Origin: Bacteroides timonensis
GTDB taxonomy: Bacteria; Bacteroidota; Bacteroidia; Bacteroidales; Bacteroidaceae
NCBI RefSeq assembly: GCF_000513195.1
Contig: NZ_CBVI010000020.1
Coordinates: 1-64,000, forward strand
Length of the DNA stretch: 64,000 nucleotides
Reading direction: 5' to 3'
Shown: positions 60,179-64,000 of the stretch, in pieces
Numbering within the stretch: position 1 is the first letter of the stretch
Layout: the number at the start of each line of letters is the position of its first letter
Translations under genes and position numbers: made by a program
The notes under the pieces: generated by a model
Told to the model about the DNA's origin: nothing
The model's input: the letters and a program-made list of their open reading frames with translations, nothing else
Databases searched by the model: none

Positions 60179-61429
60179 CTATTCTGCCAGCCACTTCCAT
60201 GCAGGGATCACTTTTATACTTATTCCATCCTGTTCAATAGTCTCTTCCTGGTCTTTGCTGATAATCAAAGCAGTGCTTATGTTCATGAAGCGGGAAAGGC
60301 TGACAAGGGCATTGACTTCCCTGTTTCGCGTCTGCTCGTCGCGGAGAGAATAGGAAACCTGAATAGCCAGCCCGGCATCGGGAACTACGAAATCTACTTC
60401 TACATTCTTATTGTAATAGAAGAGCGCTTCTCCATATTGTTTATAGAGATGGATAGCTACTATGTTTTCAAGTAGTTTGGTTTCAGGCTGAAAGAGGAAC
60501 AGGTTGAGGATGCCGTTGTCGTAGAAATAATGTTTCTTCGTTCCTTCTCTCTGTGGGATGGAATCATTGAAATTACAGAGAGAGAAGATGAGATAAGCAT
60601 CGTGCAGATAACCTAAATAGCTGGAGATTGTTTCGCGGGTCACTTTGCTTCCATCTCCTTGCAAGATGTTCTGCAATCTTTTGATGGCTATTGGTTGAAG
60701 TACACTATCGGCCAGCTTACGTACTAACAGACGCAGGCTTTGTTCATTTCTTACATTGTTTCTTATGACAATGTCCGAATAGAGTATTTTTTGATATAAG
60801 GAGGTGAGCCAGGCGCGCTTGTCTGTGTAGCTGAAACTTTCGGGCAGGCCTCCATTGTAGAAGTAACCTTCGAACAGACGCACTACGTCGGTCCTGATGG
60901 GAGCCAGATGCCAGTGGGCATCCAGTGTAATATGATGATATTCCAGATATTCCGTGAAACTGAAGGGGTATATTTCCTGCATCAGGTATCGTCCGCCCAG
61001 TGTAGAGGCTATTTCGCGGCTGAGCATGTGGGCATTGCTACCCGTGATGAAAACCCGTCGTTTCTCATCTGCCAGTCGGCGTGCGAAGTGTTCCCATCCT
61101 TCTACGTTCTGTATTTCGTCCAGAAAGATGATAGGCTCGAGGGCGAACATCTCTTTGTAACATTCTACAATCAGATGAAGTTCTTCCTTTTTAATATCCG
61201 TAATGCGTTCGTCCTCAAAGTTAATGAAGAGAATTTCTTGTTTACTATGTCCTTCTTTTAGCAGTTGCTGTATATGCTGGTAGAGCATATAAGTTTTGCC
61301 GGCACGGCGGATACCCACAAATACATAATTACCATTTTCCTCAATGGATATTTTGCGGGGCAATAGCTTCACTTGGCTGATGAACTCTTGCTGGTTCAGA
61401 ATGATTTGTTTGATGATGTCTTTTTCCAT
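60179..61429 (-). CDS. AAA ATPase with DUF4143-type C-terminus
   Basis: 416 residues from the ATG at 61429. An AAA domain has VFVGIRRAGKTYMLYQHIQQ (Walker A) and IIFLDEIQNVEGWEHFARRL (Walker B), followed by FITGSNAHMLSREIASTLGG. The C-terminal half is DUF4143-like (LHDAYLIFSLCNFN, KHYFYDNGILNLF, VDFVVPDAGLAIQVSYSL, the last resembling a PD-(D/E)XK fold). These proteins are widespread, often scattered by horizontal transfer, and their cellular role is unclear. The start is fixed by the -7 element at 61450-61457, which excludes the longer frame to 61480. Confidence 0.88.
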   Translation of the reverse strand: MEKDIIKQIILNQQEFISQVKLLPRKISIEENGNYVFVGIRRAGKTYMLYQHIQQLLKEGHSKQEILFINFEDERITDIKKEELHLIVECYKEMFALEPIIFLDEIQNVEGWEHFARRLADEKRRVFITGSNAHMLSREIASTLGGRYLMQEIYPFSFTEYLEYHHITLDAHWHLAPIRTDVVRLFEGYFYNGGLPESFSYTDKRAWLTSLYQKILYSDIVIRNNVRNEQSLRLLVRKLADSVLQPIAIKRLQNILQGDGSKVTRETISSYLGYLHDAYLIFSLCNFNDSIPQREGTKKHYFYDNGILNLFLFQPETKLLENIVAIHLYKQYGEALFYYNKNVEVDFVVPDAGLAIQVSYSLRDEQTRNREVNALVSLSRFMNISTALIISKDQEETIEQDGISIKVIPAWKWLAE

Positions 61430-61449
61430 ACTCCAACTTGCTTGATATG

Positions 61450-61457
61450 CAAATATA
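61450..61457 (-). promoter_or_regulatory. -7 element of the AAA ATPase gene
   Basis: TATATTTG on the minus strand (TAnnTTTG), about 20 bases before the ATG at 61429. Confidence 0.55.
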
Positions 61458-61590
61458 GGAAATAATTCTATAAAGTGCATGTTTTGCTTGAAATATGTCT
61501 TCTATGGAAGACATAATAGAAGGAAGATATGTCTTGTATAGTCTTTGTACTTATCTATTGTATAGGGATCAGAGACATTTGAAAACAAAA

Positions 61591-61617
61591 AAGGGAAGCT
61601 TTTTAACGGCTTCCCTT
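61591..61617 (-). terminator. Terminator of rpsO
   Basis: A 9-bp stem (61591-61599 and 61609-61617) followed on the minus strand by TTTTTTG. It lies 28 bases after the rpsO stop. Confidence 0.8.
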
Positions 61618-61644
61618 CTTAATGCTTTTGCTGCAAGTAACGGA

Positions 61645-61914
61645 TTACTTACGCAGACCGAGCTCTTTAACGATGGCACGATATCTTGCGATGTCGTGAT
61701 CCTTCAGGTAGTTCAGCAACGCGCGGCGTTTACCTACCAACATTGTCAAGGCTCTTTCAGTACTATAATCTTTTCTGTTGAGCTTAAGGTGCTCAGTCAG
61801 GTGGGAAATACGGTATGAAAACAATGCTACTTGGGCCTCAGCTGAGCCTGTATCAGTGTTAGACTTTCCGTACTTGCCAAAGATCTCTTGCTTTTTAGCA
61901 GCGTCTAAATACAT
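61645..61914 (-). CDS. rpsO: Ribosomal protein S15
   Basis: 89 residues, the normal length. Typical sequence: EIFGKYGKSNTDTGSAEAQV, FSYRISHLTEHLKLNRKDYS, LTMLVGKRRALLNYLKDHDI and the end YRAIVKELGLRK. Binds 16S rRNA and helps form the small ribosomal subunit. A -7 element TATCTTTG lies on the minus strand at 61960-61967, and a terminator follows, so it is a single-gene transcript. Confidence 0.98.
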   Translation of the reverse strand: MYLDAAKKQEIFGKYGKSNTDTGSAEAQVALFSYRISHLTEHLKLNRKDYSTERALTMLVGKRRALLNYLKDHDIARYRAIVKELGLRK

Positions 61915-61959
61915 AACTTTTAATTAAATTGATATATTAATATTCTCTTAAAGAGGGTG

Positions 61960-61967
61960 CAAAGATA
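61960..61967 (-). promoter_or_regulatory. -7 element of rpsO
   Basis: TATCTTTG on the minus strand (TAnnTTTG), about 45 bases before the rpsO ATG at 61914. The leader between them could hold a regulatory structure, which I cannot resolve. Confidence 0.55.
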
Positions 61968-62042
61968 GAGATAATCTTTTATACTGCAATGATATTCAGT
62001 GAAAATTTTCTCCTGCTACGGTTATATCTAATGCAAAATTCG

Positions 62043-62050
62043 TACCTTTG
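62043..62050 (+). promoter_or_regulatory. -7 element of typA
   Basis: TACCTTTG (TAnnTTTG) lies 22 bases before the ATG at 62073, supporting that start over the upstream ATG at 61989. Confidence 0.6.
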
Positions 62051-62072
62051 CCGCCAAATATATAGGTATTGT

Positions 62073-63872
62073 ATGCAAAATATTAGAAACATTGCAATCA
62101 TTGCCCATGTTGACCATGGGAAAACGACGCTCGTCGATAAGATGCTCTTGGCAGGAAATCTGTTCCGCAGTAATCAGAGCACAGGTGAATTAATGCTGGA
62201 TAACAACGACTTGGAACGTGAGCGAGGGATAACGATCCTCTCCAAAAACGTTTCTATCAATTACAAAGGAACTAAAATCAACATCATTGATACTCCGGGA
62301 CACAGCGACTTCGGAGGCGAGGTGGAACGTGTGCTGAATATGGCGGACGGATGTATCCTCTTGGTGGATGCCTTTGAAGGCCCTATGCCGCAAACGCGTT
62401 TCGTGTTGCAGAAAGCTCTGCAGATTGGTCTGAAACCCATCGTTGTAGTGAACAAGGTAGACAAACCGAACTGTCGTCCGGAAGAGGTATATGAAATGGT
62501 GTTCGACCTGATGTTCAGCCTGAATGCTACAGAGGATCAGCTGGATTTCCCCGTTATCTACGGTTCTGCAAAGAACAATTGGATGAGTACGGACTGGAAG
62601 ACTCCTACTGATAATATTCTCGCGTTGTTGGACTGCATCGTAGAGAATATACCGGCTCCCACGCAGCTGGAAGGTACTCCGCAGATGTTGGTGACTTCTC
62701 TGGATTATTCTTCTTATACCGGACGTATTGCCGTAGGCCGTGTACATCGTGGTACGCTTAGAGAGGGCATGAATGTATCTTTGGCCAAGCGTGACGGAAG
62801 TTTTGTGAAATCCAAAATCAAGGAGCTGCATACATTTGAAGGTATGGGGCGCGTAAAGGTGCAGGAAGTTTCTTCCGGTGACATCTGCGCACTAGTAGGT
62901 ATCGAAGGATTTGAAATCGGCGACACCATCTGTGACTTTGAAAACCCGGAAGCATTGCCGCCTATCGCTATTGACGAACCGACTATGAGCATGCTGTTCG
63001 CCATTAATGATTCTCCTTTCTTCGGCCGTGATGGTAAGTTCGTGACTTCTCGTCATATCCATGACCGCTTGATGAAGGAATTGGATAAGAACCTTGCCTT
63101 GCGCGTACGTAAAAGTGAGGAAGATGGTAAATGGGTAGTTTCCGGTCGTGGTGTACTTCATCTTTCCGTATTGATTGAGACTATGCGCCGCGAAGGTTAT
63201 GAACTTCAGGTAGGTCAGCCGCAGGTTATCTTCAAGGAGATTGACGGTGTGAAGTGCGAGCCGATTGAAGAACTGACAGTAAATGTCCCCGAAGAATATT
63301 CCAGTAAGATTATCGATATGGTAACCCGCCGTAAGGGTGAGATGGTGAAGATGGAGAGTGCAGGCGAGCGTGTAAACCTGGAATTCAATATGCCTTCACG
63401 TGGTATCATCGGTTTGCGTACGAATGTACTGACTGCTTCTGCCGGTGAAGCTATCATGGCACACCGTTTTAAAGAATATCAACCGCATAAGGGAGATATC
63501 GAACGTCGTACCAACGGCTCCATGATTGCCATGGAAACTGGAACGGCTTTTGCTTATGCTATTGATAAATTGCAGGATCGTGGCAAGTTCTTTATCTTCC
63601 CGCAAGAAGATGTGTATGCAGGACAGGTGGTAGGTGAGCACTCTCATGATAACGACTTGGTAATTAACGTTACGAAATCCAAGAAGCTGACGAATATGCG
63701 TGCTTCCGGTTCGGATGATAAAGTTCGTCTGATTCCACCCGTACAGTTCTCGCTGGAAGAGGCTTTGGAATATATCAAGGAAGATGAGTACGTAGAGGTT
63801 ACGCCAAAGGCGATGCGTATGCGTAAAGTGATTCTGGACGAGATAGAACGTAAGCGTGCGAATAAAAACTAA
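62073..63872 (+). CDS. typA: Ribosome-associated GTPase TypA/BipA
   Basis: 599 residues from [20 protein letters not shown], the usual start of the family. GTPase motifs are [10 protein letters not shown] (G1), [12 protein letters not shown] (G2), [10 protein letters not shown] (G3) and [10 protein letters not shown] (G4). EF-G-like domains 3 and 5 and the TypA-specific C-terminus follow ([49 protein letters not shown]). It binds ribosomes and supports growth under stress or cold. The additional 28 codons of the open frame upstream contain the promoter and are excluded. Confidence 0.97.
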   Translation: MQNIRNIAIIAHVDHGKTTLVDKMLLAGNLFRSNQSTGELMLDNNDLERERGITILSKNVSINYKGTKINIIDTPGHSDFGGEVERVLNMADGCILLVDAFEGPMPQTRFVLQKALQIGLKPIVVVNKVDKPNCRPEEVYEMVFDLMFSLNATEDQLDFPVIYGSAKNNWMSTDWKTPTDNILALLDCIVENIPAPTQLEGTPQMLVTSLDYSSYTGRIAVGRVHRGTLREGMNVSLAKRDGSFVKSKIKELHTFEGMGRVKVQEVSSGDICALVGIEGFEIGDTICDFENPEALPPIAIDEPTMSMLFAINDSPFFGRDGKFVTSRHIHDRLMKELDKNLALRVRKSEEDGKWVVSGRGVLHLSVLIETMRREGYELQVGQPQVIFKEIDGVKCEPIEELTVNVPEEYSSKIIDMVTRRKGEMVKMESAGERVNLEFNMPSRGIIGLRTNVLTASAGEAIMAHRFKEYQPHKGDIERRTNGSMIAMETGTAFAYAIDKLQDRGKFFIFPQEDVYAGQVVGEHSHDNDLVINVTKSKKLTNMRASGSDDKVRLIPPVQFSLEEALEYIKEDEYVEVTPKAMRMRKVILDEIERKRANKN

Positions 63873-63892
63873 AGTTGTTTGTAAATAGATAG

Positions 63893-63929
63893 AAAAGGAG
63901 TGCTTCACTGTAATGGTGGCACTCCTTTT
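63893..63929 (+). terminator. Terminator of typA
   Basis: An 11-bp stem (63893-63903 and 63919-63929) followed by a run of T. The last 70 bases of the window show no recognisable gene start. Confidence 0.85.
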
Positions 63930-64000
63930 TTTATGCGTGACTTGCAGGAGATGATTAATCTATAAATCTGATCTTTTCTGCATTTCTAGGTTTGGCGGCG

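Noticed and set aside
60056..60475. 139-codon frame on the plus strand
   Set aside because: It mostly overlaps the AAA ATPase gene on the other strand and has no recognisable features.
61989..62072. Longer start of typA
   Set aside because: It contains the -7 element at 62043-62050; the family starts at [10 protein letters not shown].

Overview
The window is a chromosomal segment of a gut Bacteroidales bacterium, most probably a Bacteroides. The evidence is several SusC/SusD pairs, a hybrid two-component regulator fused to an AraC domain, SusE/F-like lipoproteins, DUF-type Bacteroidetes proteins and many copies of the Bacteroidetes -7 promoter element TAnnTTTG. I cannot name the species from sequence alone.

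Layout. (1) 132-8953 is a bacteriocin/RiPP-like locus. An array of small peptide genes with double-glycine (GG) leaders runs leftward, interrupted by transposon and nuclease debris, and ends in an HlyD-type exporter subunit. A histidine kinase (frameshifted here) and an OmpR-type regulator are transcribed divergently. Six leftward promoters share one architecture: a -7 element, then three GTTA(T) boxes at exact 11-bp steps, the first exactly 30 bp from the -7 element. (2) 9065-22283 holds a small DUF4890-like protein and a polysaccharide utilisation locus: hybrid regulator, SusC, SusD, DUF3823-like lipoprotein and GH31. (3) 22400-41679 is a second, leftward carbohydrate locus: MFS sugar transporter, DUF5107-TPR protein, SusE/F-like protein, SusC (frameshifted), SusD, GH30, SGNH-GH105 fusion, heparinase II/III-like protein and GH2. 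An AraC regulator (41863-42741) is divergent from it. (4) 42839-50748 is mostly household genes (YfhO-like protein, ahcY, cytosolic PAS kinase, acyl-CoA synthetase, XRE-cupin regulator) separated by unusual hairpins built of short tandem repeats. (5) 50875-59714 is a second peptide locus: two GG precursors, a radical SAM/SPASM enzyme, an outer-membrane barrel, a C39-peptidase ABC exporter, a very short HlyD-like subunit, and a divergent kinase/regulator pair. (6) 60179-64000 holds an AAA/DUF4143 ATPase, rpsO and typA.

How it works together. The two peptide loci look like cousins: both have GG-leader precursors, export parts and a divergent HK/OmpR-type RR pair. Their peptide promoters place three 11-bp-phased boxes at the same 30-bp offset, but with different box sequences (GTTAT in locus 1, ATAAT in locus 2). 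I infer that each regulator activates its own peptide operon(s) through a PhoB-like direct-repeat operator. One precursor type, with a W(V)xxxGEW core, occurs in both loci, and the radical SAM locus adds a precursor with a KCxKCxKCxKC repeat. This pair of two-component-wired, GG-leader peptide systems is the strongest candidate for an undescribed system in the window.

Two large genes, the locus-1 kinase and the second SusC, are each broken by one base in a homopolymer run. This may be real mutation, slippage-based switching or assembly error, and the sequence alone cannot decide. No tRNA, rRNA or CRISPR array was recognised.
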